The notes beneath the pieces are model-generated. The model was not told the origin of the DNA and made no database searches. It was given only the letters and a program-made list of their open reading frames with translations. DNA of 64,000 nucleotides from Verrucomicrobiota bacterium (GTDB taxonomy: Bacteria; Verrucomicrobiota; Verrucomicrobiia; Chthoniobacterales; UBA10450). Below are positions 8,982 through 18,495 of this stretch, piece after piece (positions within the stretch are counted from its first letter, which is position 1; each line of letters opens with the position of its first letter). Both the position numbers and the translations under genes were made by a program. The stretch covers positions 1-64,000 of the forward strand of contig QHNH01000025.1 in the NCBI GenBank assembly GCA_003218375.1, written 5' to 3'.

Positions 8982-9677
8982 TTATTCCTCGATTTTCCGG
9001 GGCAACGCGGCCTCGGCGATGGCCGTTGAGGCGTCGGGACTGGCCCCGTCCAGCAGCTTCACTTCCTTGCGTGATTTGATCACCTCATCCACCAGCCCGT
9101 AGATCTTAGCTTCCGCCGCCGACATGTAATAATCGCGGTCCGAATCGAGCCGCACCTGGTCCTCGGGTTTGCCGGTGTGTTGCGAGATGATTTTGATCAG
9201 GCGCTTCTTGAGCTTGAACATGTATTCCACCTGGCGCTCGACGTCGCTCGCCTGGCCTTGGGCGCCGCCCGAGACCTGGTGGATCATGATGTCGGAATTC
9301 GGCAATGCGAAGCGCTTCCCTTTCGTCCCGGCGCAAAGCAGGACGGCGCCCATGCTCGCCGCCATGCCGAGGCAATAGGTGTTCACGTCGCAAGTCAGGA
9401 ACTGCATCGTGTCGTAGATCGCCAGCCCGGCGGTCACCACGCCGCCCGGCGAGTTGATGTAGATGCTGATGTCCTTCTTGCCGTCCTCCATTTGCAGGAA
9501 AAGCAATTGCGCGATCACCAGGTTCGCGATGTGGTCGTCGATCGAGGTGCCAATGAAAATGATCCGGTCCTTGAGCAACCGGGAATAGATATCGTAGCTC
9601 CGTTCCCCGCGGCCGGTCTGCTCGACCACCATCGGAATGAGCACTGATTGTGAGAAATTTTCGTTCGGAAAAGTCAT
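8982..9677 (-). CDS. clpP: ATP-dependent Clp protease proteolytic subunit ClpP
   Basis: This is a serine peptidase that forms the double-heptamer barrel with ClpX. The catalytic triad is visible: Ser in GMAASMGA (about residue 109), His in DIMIHQ (about 133) and Asp in DSDRDYYM (about 182). The oxyanion loop is INSPGG. Its 231 residues make it slightly longer than E. coli ClpP because of a C-terminal tail after DEVIKSR. It lies between tig (3-base gap) and clpX, and the three are surely one operon. Confidence 0.98.
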   Translation of the reverse strand: MTFPNENFSQSVLIPMVVEQTGRGERSYDIYSRLLKDRIIFIGTSIDDHIANLVIAQLLFLQMEDGKKDISIYINSPGGVVTAGLAIYDTMQFLTCDVNTYCLGMAASMGAVLLCAGTKGKRFALPNSDIMIHQVSGGAQGQASDVERQVEYMFKLKKRLIKIISQHTGKPEDQVRLDSDRDYYMSAAEAKIYGLVDEVIKSRKEVKLLDGASPDASTAIAEAALPRKIEE

Positions 9678-9680
9678 GTT

Positions 9681-11021
9681 TTATTCTGGCGGAGCGCTGG
9701 CCACCGCCGTATCGGGAGTCGTTTCGATGCTAACATTCGCCTTTAGGAAATCAAGGGTCTTGCCCAGCAGGATCTCTTCCGCGAGGCCGTTGATCCGATC
9801 GTTTTCCTCAAATTCCTTCCGCATTTTTTCGACCGAGACGTTGTAGTGCGCAGCCTGCGCCCGGATGCGCTCGTCGATTTCTTCGCGCGTCACCTCCAGC
9901 TTCTCCGCCTCGGCGATCCGGTGCAGGATGAAGTTGGTTTTCAATCGGTGCGCCGCCAGCGAACCGGCGCCTTCGATCAGTTCCTTCTCCTTGCCCTTGA
10001 GCAGGTCGTCGGGTACGCCCCGTTCGCGATTGCGATGCACCAGTTCGTTGAGGGCCCGGCGGGTTTCGTTTTTCAGAAGCGGCGGCGGCAGATCGAAGCT
10101 GATCCGCTCGTGCAAAAACTTCACGATTTGCTGTTCCTTCGCGCGATCCACCTCATGTTCCTTTTCGTGCTCGAGATTGTGCTCAATCGCGTGCCGTAAT
10201 TCGGCCAGCGTTTTTTCGGGCATGATTTTCGCCGCGAACACATCGTCCACGGTTGGCAAAACCTTTTCCTTGATCTCGTTCAGCGTGACCGCGTAATCGG
10301 CTTTCTTTTCCGCCAACTCGGTCACCGGAAAATCAGCCGGGAATTCCACCTGGACGCTCCGGGTGTCGCCCGGTTTCATTCCCACGATCTGCTCGCAGAA
10401 TTTCGGCAGGAAATTTTCCGGCGCGAGATGGAGCCAGAACTTCTTGCCGCCATGCAGGTTCTTGCTCGCCTCCGGCACGATCTCGCTGATCGGAATCCCG
10501 TCGATCGCCCCTGTAAAATCGAGCACCGCAAAATCTCCCATCGCCAGGCCGCGATCCGGAGCATCGACGAAATCCGCAGCCTGGTCGCGCAAACGCTCGA
10601 TGGCCGCGTCCACTTCCGCCTCGCTCACCGCGGTCGCTGGCAATTGCACGGGAATATTCTTGTATTCAGGCAGCTCGAACTCCGGCGCCGTCACGACCGT
10701 GGCGCGAAATCGCATCGAACGGTCCTCGCCGAATTCGACATCGCCCACATCAGCCAGCGAAACCACCCTCAGCTGCTTTTCCGCGATCGCTTCGTGATAG
10801 CTTTTCGAGACGAGCGCCTTCGTCAGCTCGTCCTGGATCTCCTTGCGAAATTTCTTCTCGATGACCTGGCGCGGCGCTTTCCCGGCTCGATAACCCGGGA
10901 TCCGCGCATTGCGCGAGTAATTGTTCGCGATCGCGTCCCATTCCTTGCGCACATCTTCCGGCGGCAGCTCGATCCGCAACGTCGCCATGCCCGGAGGTTG
11001 ATTTTCCACTTCTACCTTCAT
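9681..11021 (-). CDS. tig: Trigger factor
   Basis: This is a ribosome-associated chaperone and prolyl isomerase. The N-terminal ribosome-binding loop appears as ARIPGYRAGKAPRQVIEKKF (GFRxGKxP type). The PPIase domain is at about 145-245 (GDFAVLDFTGAIDG) and a long helical C-terminal domain follows. I chose ATG 11021 (MKVEVENQPPG), which matches the family N-terminus. In-frame ATG 11054 and TTG 11060 are alternatives that add 11-13 residues. No strong Shine-Dalgarno distinguishes them. It heads the tig-clpP-clpX operon; a REPIN-like element lies just upstream. Confidence 0.95.
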   Translation of the reverse strand: MKVEVENQPPGMATLRIELPPEDVRKEWDAIANNYSRNARIPGYRAGKAPRQVIEKKFRKEIQDELTKALVSKSYHEAIAEKQLRVVSLADVGDVEFGEDRSMRFRATVVTAPEFELPEYKNIPVQLPATAVSEAEVDAAIERLRDQAADFVDAPDRGLAMGDFAVLDFTGAIDGIPISEIVPEASKNLHGGKKFWLHLAPENFLPKFCEQIVGMKPGDTRSVQVEFPADFPVTELAEKKADYAVTLNEIKEKVLPTVDDVFAAKIMPEKTLAELRHAIEHNLEHEKEHEVDRAKEQQIVKFLHERISFDLPPPLLKNETRRALNELVHRNRERGVPDDLLKGKEKELIEGAGSLAAHRLKTNFILHRIAEAEKLEVTREEIDERIRAQAAHYNVSVEKMRKEFEENDRINGLAEEILLGKTLDFLKANVSIETTPDTAVASAPPE

Positions 11022-11073
11022 TTGCGGAGCGACGTTACGGGCAGCGCGCAGCATGCGCAAGGTAGCGACTCTT

Positions 11074-11153
11074 CTGTAGCCGCCGCCCTGTGGGCGGCGC
11101 GGGATTCAATTGATGCTTGCTAACCAACGCTTCGCACAGCGAAGCGGCTACAG
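11074..11153. repeat. REPIN-like element between tig and hutI
   Basis: Terminal inverted repeats CTGTAGCCGC / GCGGCTACAG enclose two hairpins, CGCCCTGTGGGCG and GCTTCGCACAGCGAAGC. Both ends begin with the GTAG head known from REP sequences recognised by RAYT transposases. The hutI stop codon TAG (11148-11150) is the TAG of the right-hand head. Confidence 0.7.
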
Positions 11154-12297
11154 GATCTGCTCACCGCGCACGTAAACCGAATGCGTCTGCAAAACACCGA
11201 AGTAGTACGCGATCTCGCGGTAATCGGCGCAATCGTAGAGCGCGAAATTCGCGAGCTTGCCCGACTCGAGCGAGCCGATCTTGTCGCCACGGTTTAAGCT
11301 ATACGCGGCGTTAATCGTCGCCGCGGTCACACATTCCGCCGGCGTCATTTTCATCTGCGTTGCCGCCAGCGACAATATCATCGGCATCGACGGCGTCGGC
11401 GATGAACCAGGATTGAAATCCGTCGCGAGCACAACCGCCAGGCCAGCTTCGATCATTTCCCGCGCCGGCGGATAACGCGTTTTGCCTAACGAGTAAACCG
11501 AACCCGGCAGCAGAACCGGTTGCACGCCCGTTTCGGCGAGCGCGGCGATCTCGGCCGCGTTGACTTGTTCCAGATGATCCGCCGTGGCCGCCCGCAGACG
11601 CGCCGCCAAAAATGCTCCGCCCGAGTTCGTGAGCTGGTCCACGTGCATCCGCAATCGCAAACCATATTCCTGCGCCGCTCTCAGCACTTTTTCCGATTCC
11701 GTAATGTCGAAGTAACCGCGCTCACAAAACACGTCGCAGCTCTCCGCCAATTGCTCCTCGACGACACGCGGCAGCATTTTGTGGATGACGAGCGCCACAT
11801 ATTGTTCGGGCGCGTTTCGAAATTCATCCGGGATGGCGTGCGCCCCAAGAAAGGTCGGGACGAATTCGACCGGCGTTTCTTTGTTCAGGCGTCGGATCAC
11901 GCGGAGTATCTTCAATTCATCGTCCATCGTCAGCCCGTAACCGGACTTCGCCTCGACGGTAGTAGTTCCTCCTTTGAGAAACCACGAAGCGTGCTTCTTC
12001 GTTTGCGTCAACAACTCCTCTTCGGACGCCGCCCGTGTTTTCCGCACGGTCGACCGAATACCACCACCTCTCTCGGCGATCTGCTCGTAGGTCGCGCCCT
12101 GCGTCGATCACGTTCGCGTCGCCGGACAATGCCTTTTCGATTTCCTCCGACGGCCCGGTGCTTACGATCCGGCCATCCTGAATGAGCATCGCACCATCCG
12201 GGATGATGCCTAGCTGGCGCATCTCCCCGGCGACCCGCGGCCGCTTCGGCCCCGCGAGCGTCACCAATTGGGCTGCGTGAAGAACCGCGGCTAACAT
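11148..12297 (-). pseudogene. hutI: Imidazolonepropionase HutI, broken by an internal deletion with frameshift
   Basis: HutI hydrolyses imidazolonepropionate to formiminoglutamate in histidine breakdown. Two ORFs in different frames make up the gene. The first (12297 downward) begins MLAAVLHAAQLVTLAGPKRP and runs to NVIDAG. The second carries [46 protein letters not shown] and VYVRGEQIL. The join is at about 12095-12103. Compared with family members, about 30 codons are missing there, including the metal-binding HxH segment (PHTHLVF), and the frame shifts. The product would be inactive. The stop codon lies in a REPIN. An assembly error is the main alternative. Confidence 0.85.
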
Positions 12298-12308
12298 CGC
12301 GAGAAAAG

Positions 12309-13909
12309 TTAGCCTAGCTTGCTTTCCACAATGGCGTGAACTCGCTTGAACTCAGCTTCGGACTCACCGGCCACGCGCTGCATCTTTTCCCGAAGCGACG
12401 ACTTCAGGGCTTCGTCCTTCAAACCGCCCAAATTAATTCGCACGTTCATCGCGGCACCTTCGATGCAGGCACGCACAGCAAGCGTGCCGACGCCGACATC
12501 GGAGATCGAGGCCGGGTTTCCGTTTTCCGCCATTTCTCCAAGAAGCGAGTAAACCTTGAACGCCGTCTCCATGACTCGCAACGGAATCTCAGCTGCATAT
12601 TTATTTGCCGTTTGGATTGCGGCGGAACGCGTTGCCTTTTCCTCGGTCGAATCTTTCGGCAAACCAAATGCGGCCATGACCTTGTTGAAGGCAGCGGTGT
12701 CTTCATCGACGAGAAAGAGCAATTCGTCCTTGAGCTGCTGCGCTTTCACGGCCCAGTCGCTGAAATACTGGAGCTTGTCGTCCCAGCCGCGTTTCCCGGC
12801 CGAGAGATTCGCGACCATGCCGCCGAGAGAAACGCCGAGCGCGCCCATCAGAGCCGCGACAGAACCGCCACCCGGCGCCGGCGAATCGCTCAGGGTCTCG
12901 TTGCAGAACTGCCGCAGATCCATTTTCACCAGCAAACTCTTGTCGTCCGATTCCATCTTGTATTCGATGATCTTCTCTTTGGGATCGAACGGTTTCAACT
13001 CGCTTAATCCCATCGAGCGGATCGCTACATCAATCAGCTCCTCCTCCGAAGCGCCTTCCGACCACTTTTGTTTCCGCAAAAAATAGCGACCCGCGTCGAC
13101 CACGCATTTCTTCGGCATGTCTCCTCCAGGTTCGTCAGGTTCATGGACACCTGCGCGACCCCGTATTCCTCGACATACCAGCCGATCGCTTTCACGTGTT
13201 TGAGCATGCCCGGTTCGCGGACCGGCTCGCCCTTCGCATCGAGCACCGGTTTACCCGAAGGCGTGCCGTCGTCGGTTTTGACCCGCCCATTTTCGCGCAC
13301 GTCGAAAGCAACCGAGTGAGCCCGGCGAACGGCCTTCGTATTCAGGTTCACATTGTAAGCGACCAGGAACTCGCGGGCGCCGATGACGGTCGCGCCTGAT
13401 TTCTCGCCGAAAACCGCCGGCCCAAAATCCGGCTGCCATTGCGGCTCCTTTATCTTTTCGAAAAAGCCTTCGTACTCGCCGGCGCGGATGATCGAGAGAT
13501 TAGAGCGCGCCGGATTGCTCGCCGCTTTTTCATAGAGATAAACCGGAATCTTCAACTCCTCCCCCACCCGTTTCCCCAACTTCTTCGCGCACGCGATCGC
13601 TTCCTCCCAGCTCACGTTGCTCACCGGGATGAAAGGGCAAACGTCGGTCGCGCCCATGCGCGGATGCGCGCCCGTTTGCTTCCTCATGTCGATGAGCTCG
13701 GCTGCCTTCTGGATCCCGCGAAAGGCCGCTTCGACCGCCGCATCCGGAGTTCCCGCAAACGTCACCACCGTGCGATTCGTGCTCGCCCCCGGATCGACAT
13801 TCAGCAGTAACACGCCGTCGACCGATTCGATTGCGGCCGTGATCTGCCGAACCACGTCGAGATCCCGCCCCTCGGAAAAATTCGGCACGCACTCGATGAT
13901 TTTTTGCAT
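12309..13909 (-). pseudogene. ftcD: Bifunctional glutamate formimidoyltransferase / formimidoyl-THF cyclodeaminase (FTCD), broken by deletion with frameshift
   Basis: The ORF at 13034-13909 is the formimidoyltransferase (ECVPNFSEGRD, STNRTVVTFAG, GAHPRMGATDVCPF), intact up to VSMNLTNLEET. The ORF at 12309-13118 picks up in another frame at PKKCVVDAGRYFLRKQ, continues through the linker FDPKEKIIEYK and ends with the cyclodeaminase domain (SDSPAPGGGSVAALMGALG). In fused FTCD proteins these two points are about 29 residues apart, so roughly 85 bases and the frame are lost near 13.11 kb. Each half might still be made separately: the second ORF has an ATG (MPKKC), and the cyclodeaminase domain itself is complete. 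It lies 11 bases upstream of hutI and suffers the same type of lesion. Confidence 0.85.
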
Positions 13910-14012
13910 GGATTAGCGGCTAATTAGCATAAGCCCTTGATTAACCAAAGCCCGATAGAGCCCGACCTATGCCGAACTTTCCAAACCCAAATGAATCGGC
14001 TAACCTCTCACC

Positions 14013-14201
14013 ATGAGCACGGTCAAAGAAATCGAGGCAGCGATTCCCGAGTTGTCCCGGGCCGAACTCGAACAAATTCGTGATTGGATCGATGAACGTC
14101 TCGAGAACAGTCTTGAATTGTCGGATGAAGTGAAAGCCAAGCTGGATCAGTCGCGGCGCGAAATCGCAGCGGACCAATTCACAACGCGACAGCCCAGTTA
14201 A
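14013..14201 (+). CDS. Antitoxin of a RelB-like addiction module
   Basis: A 62-residue acidic helical protein (TVKEIEAAIPELSRAELEQI, then LELSDEVKAKLDQSRREIAA). The second part is of the kind found in antitoxins paired with RelE/ParE toxins. A toxin gene begins three bases after its stop. The pair is on the plus strand, between the two halves of the leftward hut cluster. The name rests on pattern and context, not on a catalytic signature. Confidence 0.65.
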   Translation: MSTVKEIEAAIPELSRAELEQIRDWIDERLENSLELSDEVKAKLDQSRREIAADQFTTRQPS

Positions 14202-14204
14202 GTT

Positions 14205-14467
14205 GTGGCGGCCGCCCTCCAGATTTGGTCGCCCACATTTTCGGCTGCATTCGATTCCCTGCCGGCACCGGTGCGCGATGCGGTCCAGCGCAAAATCGAT
14301 GACATGGGAACGCGGCTGAAGGCCTTTCCCCATGACCGACTTCAAGGCGCAGTGAGTTCAGACTCCGAGTGGGTGTTTATCGCGTTCTCTACGAATTCGA
14401 CGCTGACCAAGGCCGAATCTTTCTCCATTACGTCGGCCACCGTCGCGAGATTTATAGGCGAAATTGA
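14205..14467 (+). pseudogene. RelE/ParE-family toxin, frameshifted
   Basis: It starts at GTG: LQIWSPTFSAAFDSLPAPVRDAVQRKIDDM and up to HDRLQGA in frame 1. From about 14353 the family signature continues in another frame: FRLRVGVYRVLYEF, then GRIFLHYVGHRREIYRRN and TGA at 14465-14467. Restoring one base after GGCGCA rejoins them (GASEFRLRVG). The uncorrected ORF runs to 14498 and would overlap hutU; the corrected gene ends nine bases before it. The toxin should therefore be inactive, unless this is a sequencing error or a programmed shift. Confidence 0.75.
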
Positions 14468-14475
14468 GGTACGCT

Positions 14476-16143
14476 TTAGTCGCGCGGTTGCGGGCTAATT
14501 GGGATATCGATTTTGTTTTCGGCAGCGAACTCGATGGCGCGGGAATAACCGGCATCGGCGTGGCGGAGGACGCCCATTCCGGGATCGCTCGTGAGGACGC
14601 GCTCGAGACGGCGGCGCGATTCATCGGTTCCATCGGCGACGACGACCATGCCGGCGTGTTGCGAGTAACCGATGCCGACGCCGCCGCCGTTGTGGATCGA
14701 AACCCAGGAAGCGCCGGCCGCCGTGTTCACCAGCGCATTGAGCAAGGCCCAATCGGCGATCGCGTCGCTGCCGTCGATCATTCCTTCGGTTTCGCGGAAA
14801 GGCGACGCAACGGAGCCGGTATCGAGATGGTCGCGCCCGATGACGATGGGCGCTTTGGTCTCGCCGCGCTTCACCAGGTCGTTCATGGCGACGCCAAACT
14901 CGGCGCGCTCGCCGAACCCGAGCCAGCAAATGCGCGCGGGCAATCCCTGGAACTGGATGCGCTCCTTCGCCAATTTCATCCAGCGCGCGAGCGTTTCATT
15001 TTCTGGAAACATCTCGAGCGCCAGCCGGTCGGTACGAGCAATGTCTTCCGGATCGCCACTGAGCGCGACCCAGCGGAACGGGCCTTTTCCCTCGCAGAAA
15101 AGCGGCCGGATGTATTCGGGAACGAAGCCGGGAATATCGAACGCGTTCTCGACGCCGGCCTTTTTCGCCTGGGTCCGAATGTTGTTTCCGTAGTCGAAAG
15201 TGATCGCGCCTTTCTTCTGGAGCGCGAGCATCGCCTCCACGTGTGTCGCCATCGAATGCATCGTGCGTTCGATGTACTTGTCGGGATCCCTCGTCCGAAG
15301 GGCGAGCGCTTCATCGAGCGACATACCGTTGGGCACATAACCATTGAGGGCATCGTGCGCGCTCGTTTGATCGGTTAGTATGTCAGGAACGAGATCGCGC
15401 CGCACCAGTTCCGGGACGACATCGGCGCAATTGCCGACGAGTCCCACCGAGATGGCTTGTTTGTTCTTGCGCGCGTTGTCGAGCAGACTGAGCGCCTCGT
15501 CGAGCGAGTGCGCGATCTCGTCGCAGTAACCGCTCTTGAGCCGTTTCTCGATCCGCGCCGCATCCACATCGATGCCGAGAAAGCGGGCGCCGTTCATCGT
15601 GGCGGCAAGTGGTTGGGCGCCACCCATACCGCCCATGCCGCCGGAGACGATGAGCTTGCCGGCCAGCGTTCCGCCAAAATGTTTCTCAGCCGCGGAGGCA
15701 AAAGTCTCGAAAGTGCCCTGCACGATTCCCTGGCTGCCGATGTAGATCCACGATCCGGCCGTCATTTGACCGTACATCGTCAGGCCAAGGCGTTCGAGGC
15801 GATTGAACTCAGTGGCGTTCGACCAATGACCGACAAGATTGGAATTCGCGATCAGAACCCGCGGCGCTTCTTCGTGGGTTCGAAATACTCCGACGGGTTT
15901 TCCGGATTGAACGAGCAACGTCTGGTCGTTCTCCAGCTCGCGTAACGAGCGCACGATCGCATCGAACGCTTCCCAACTTCGCGCCGCTCGCCCAGTCCCG
16001 CCGTAAACGATCAGCCGGTCCGGGTTCTCCGCGACGTCCGGATCGAGATTGTTCATCAACATCCGGAGGGCCGCTTCCTGGTGCCAGCCTTTGCAGCTCT
16101 TTTCGCTCCCGCGCGCGGCGCGAATGATCCGGTGTCCGCTCAT
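14476..16143 (-). CDS. hutU: Urocanate hydratase
   Basis: HutU converts urocanate to imidazolonepropionate using tightly bound NAD. The 555 residues are the normal length. Visible features are [19 protein letters not shown] (NAD-binding Gly-rich segment near 170-190), [42 protein letters not shown] and [16 protein letters not shown]. It overlaps hutH by four bases (ATGA), so the two are translationally coupled. The gene is undamaged although its pathway successor hutI is broken. Confidence 0.97.
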   Translation of the reverse strand: MSGHRIIRAARGSEKSCKGWHQEAALRMLMNNLDPDVAENPDRLIVYGGTGRAARSWEAFDAIVRSLRELENDQTLLVQSGKPVGVFRTHEEAPRVLIANSNLVGHWSNATEFNRLERLGLTMYGQMTAGSWIYIGSQGIVQGTFETFASAAEKHFGGTLAGKLIVSGGMGGMGGAQPLAATMNGARFLGIDVDAARIEKRLKSGYCDEIAHSLDEALSLLDNARKNKQAISVGLVGNCADVVPELVRRDLVPDILTDQTSAHDALNGYVPNGMSLDEALALRTRDPDKYIERTMHSMATHVEAMLALQKKGAITFDYGNNIRTQAKKAGVENAFDIPGFVPEYIRPLFCEGKGPFRWVALSGDPEDIARTDRLALEMFPENETLARWMKLAKERIQFQGLPARICWLGFGERAEFGVAMNDLVKRGETKAPIVIGRDHLDTGSVASPFRETEGMIDGSDAIADWALLNALVNTAAGASWVSIHNGGGVGIGYSQHAGMVVVADGTDESRRRLERVLTSDPGMGVLRHADAGYSRAIEFAAENKIDIPISPQPRD

Positions 16144-17660
16144 ATCATTTTCTCGTCGCCATCGAATGCGCCTTCCCGGATTGCCGCCGCGACGAGCGCA
16201 ATGTCCGACGACATGGAACGATCCGCGTCGACCGCTGGAGAAATCTTACGGACGCGCGCGTAGGCTTCTTCCACTCCGACGCCAGCTTTGAGCGGATGCC
16301 GAAATTCCAAGCCTTCAGCCGCCGCGAGCAGCTCAATGGCAAGAACGTGTTCCGCGTTCTCCACGATGGTCCGCAGCTTAAGCGCCGCCGTCATGCCCAT
16401 CGAGACATGGTCCTCCTTCCCGCCCGAAGTCGGGAGATTATCGATGCTCGCGGGATGGGCGAGGACCTTCGCCTCGTTCAGCAAGGCCACCGCGGCCACA
16501 TGCAAAATCATGAAACCGGAATGCGTCCCGGCGTGCGGCGCGAGGAATGGCGGCAAGCCTTCGCTCGAATCGGGATTAACCAGCCGGTCGGTGCGGCGTT
16601 CGCTGATGCTCATCAAATCGGTCACCGCGATCGCCGCATAATCGAGGGCCAAGGCGAGCGGCGCGCCGTGGAAATTTCCGCCGGAAAGAACATCGCGGTT
16701 CTCCGCGAAAACCAGCGGGTTGTCGGTCGCCGAGGCCGATTCGATTTCCAAGATCTTTTCGCAATGCTCGAGCGCGCCGCGGACCGCGCCATGGACTTGG
16801 GGCATGCATCGCAGACTGTAGGCGTCCTGCACCCGCGAATCGTTCACAAGATGAGACTGCCGAATCTCGCTTTCTCGGAGGAGATGACGCAAGTGTTCGG
16901 CGACGGCTTCCTGGCCGGGATGCGGCCGGGCTTTTTGGATGCGGGAATCAAAAGCCGTCGGCGTCCCCTTTAGGGCCTCGAGGGTCATGGCGCCGGCGAT
17001 ATCCGCCACGCGCGCGAGGCGCTTCGCCCGGAATAACGCAAGCCCGCCCACGGCGTGCATGGCCTGGGTGCCATTGAGAAGGGCCAGGCCCTCTTTCGCT
17101 TCCAGGACCACCGGTCGCAGCCCCGCTTTCCTGAGCGCGTCACTGCTCGGCAACCGCTTGCCATTAGAAAAAGCTTCCCCTTCCCCGATCAAGGTCAGGG
17201 ACAGATGGGCCAGCGGCGCCAGGTCTCCGCTCGCCCCGACCGACCCTTTTTCGGGAACAACGGGAACGACGCCTCGATTATTCAGCTCGCAGAGCAGCTC
17301 AATCACTTCCAAGCGAATGCCGCTCAGGCCGAGCGCGAGCACGTTGGCCCGGAGCAGAATCATCGCGCGCACCTCCGGCGCCGAGAGCGGATTCCCGATT
17401 CCGCAAGCGTGGCTCCGGACCAGATTCAATTGGAGTTGTCGCAGTTCTCCTACCGGAACGTGAACGTCCGACAGTTTGCCGAAACCAGTGCTGACTCCGT
17501 AAACGACGCCACCCTTCGCGACGATCTCCTCGATCACTTTGCGCGATGCTTCGACCGGCTTATACGCCGACGTCCCGATTCGGAGCGGGGTTTCTCCGTA
17601 AGCGACGCGCGCGATCTCGGAGAGCGACAAGGGCTGGCCGGTCAGTTCCACGCCTCGCAT
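16140..17660 (-). CDS. hutH: Histidine ammonia-lyase
   Basis: This is the first step of histidine degradation, deaminating histidine to urocanate. The Ala-Ser-Gly triad that forms the MIO prosthetic group is in [52 protein letters not shown]-like ([15 protein letters not shown]) and [14 protein letters not shown] are all typical. The 506 residues are full length. It heads the leftward hutH-hutU unit, following a clear terminator at 17.7 kb, so its promoter should lie in 17661-17713, but I see no convincing box there. Confidence 0.97.
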   Translation of the reverse strand: MRGVELTGQPLSLSEIARVAYGETPLRIGTSAYKPVEASRKVIEEIVAKGGVVYGVSTGFGKLSDVHVPVGELRQLQLNLVRSHACGIGNPLSAPEVRAMILLRANVLALGLSGIRLEVIELLCELNNRGVVPVVPEKGSVGASGDLAPLAHLSLTLIGEGEAFSNGKRLPSSDALRKAGLRPVVLEAKEGLALLNGTQAMHAVGGLALFRAKRLARVADIAGAMTLEALKGTPTAFDSRIQKARPHPGQEAVAEHLRHLLRESEIRQSHLVNDSRVQDAYSLRCMPQVHGAVRGALEHCEKILEIESASATDNPLVFAENRDVLSGGNFHGAPLALALDYAAIAVTDLMSISERRTDRLVNPDSSEGLPPFLAPHAGTHSGFMILHVAAVALLNEAKVLAHPASIDNLPTSGGKEDHVSMGMTAALKLRTIVENAEHVLAIELLAAAEGLEFRHPLKAGVGVEEAYARVRKISPAVDADRSMSSDIALVAAAIREGAFDGDEKMI

Positions 17661-17710
17661 TTTATGGATTGGTCCAGGAAAAGAAAGCGGCCGCCCACCA
17701 GGGGCCGCGG

Positions 17711-17746
17711 AAAAAAGGCCAGGCCGACGAAACGACCTGGCCTTTT
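17711..17746 (-). terminator. Rho-independent terminator after the small lipoprotein gene
   Basis: Read leftward, AAAAGGCCAGG, a 12-base loop and CCTGGCCTTTTTT form a perfect stem followed by a T-run. It lies about 40 bases beyond the lipoprotein stop and upstream of hutH. Confidence 0.85.
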
Positions 17747-17783
17747 ATGGTTAAAGCTATCCGCAGACGGACAAGCTGGACGG

Positions 17784-17900
17784 TTATTTTGAGTAGGTCG
17801 AGGTGGTCGTAGTGGCCGCCTCCTTTTTCTGCGCGCAAGCCCCCAGGCTCAGCGCACTGGCCGCGACGGCCAAAATCATGATCACTTTGAAAATCTTCAC
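17784..17900 (-). CDS. Tiny exported lipoprotein (38 residues)
   Basis: The ORF track starts this frame at 18089, but the real start is almost certainly the GTG at 17898-17900, preceded by AAAGGAGG eleven bases upstream. The product is VKIFKVIMILAVAASALSLG, then the lipobox Cys (LSLGAC) and a mature tail of only 17 residues, CAQKKEAATTTTSTYSK. It resembles entericidin-sized lipoproteins in design but not in sequence. It is monocistronic, with its own strong terminator. The function is unknown. Confidence 0.7.
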   Translation of the reverse strand: MKIFKVIMILAVAASALSLGACAQKKEAATTTTSTYSK

Positions 17901-18007
17901 GTAATATTTCGCCTCCTTTCCCTGCAAGTTGCTGCCGTCATTTAGGCAGTTAAGCCCCCTGACGCAACGCTTTTCTCGACTTTTTTCCGGGCCAGCCGCG
18001 CCGCTCG

Positions 18008-18472
18008 TTAGGGCGCGATCTCGACCGGCGTGCCCACTGCGACCCGCTCGAACAGCTCCAGTAAATCGGCGTTCTTCATCCGGATGCACCCGTGGCTGGC
18101 GGGCGTGCCGATCTTTTCCTCGTGGTTTGTGCCATGGATGTAGATGTAGCGATCGTGCGTATTCGCGTTGCGCCGCTCCAGCCCCTCGAGCCAGAGAATG
18201 CGCGTCATGACGAGGTCCTCTTCCCGCAAGAGTTTCTTCGTCGCCTTAACCGGCCGGCGACTCTTGAACACCGTCCCAGCCGGCATGCCATCGCCGATCT
18301 TGTCCGCGATGCGGAACTTTCCAGTCGGGGTTTTGAAGCTGCCTTCCTTCGATCCCAAACCGAATCGCGATGTGGAAATCGGATATTCTGCGAGCTTCTT
18401 TCGGCCGGATTTCAGAACGAGCTCCTGCCGGCGGACGGAGATGCGGATCTTCGGCTCGGGACTTTTTTTCAT
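18008..18472 (-). CDS. Short L,D-transpeptidase (YkuD domain)
   Basis: A 154-residue protein that is almost all YkuD domain: FGLGSKEGSFKTPTGKFRI, YIYIHGTNHEEKIG, and the catalytic ASHGCIRM with Cys at about 129. No signal peptide is apparent (MKKSPEPKIRISVRR), unlike the paralogue at 3.3 kb, so its location is unclear. It is divergent from asd, with only 23 bases between the starts. Confidence 0.88.
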   Translation of the reverse strand: MKKSPEPKIRISVRRQELVLKSGRKKLAEYPISTSRFGLGSKEGSFKTPTGKFRIADKIGDGMPAGTVFKSRRPVKATKKLLREEDLVMTRILWLEGLERRNANTHDRYIYIHGTNHEEKIGTPASHGCIRMKNADLLELFERVAVGTPVEIAP

Positions 18473-18495
18473 CGAAAACGGCGGTAGGATGCGCG

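Noticed and set aside
14205-14498. 97-residue ORF taken at face value as an intact toxin
   Set aside because: Its last 45 residues do not resemble any RelE toxin, while the neighbouring frame does; a frameshifted gene fits better.
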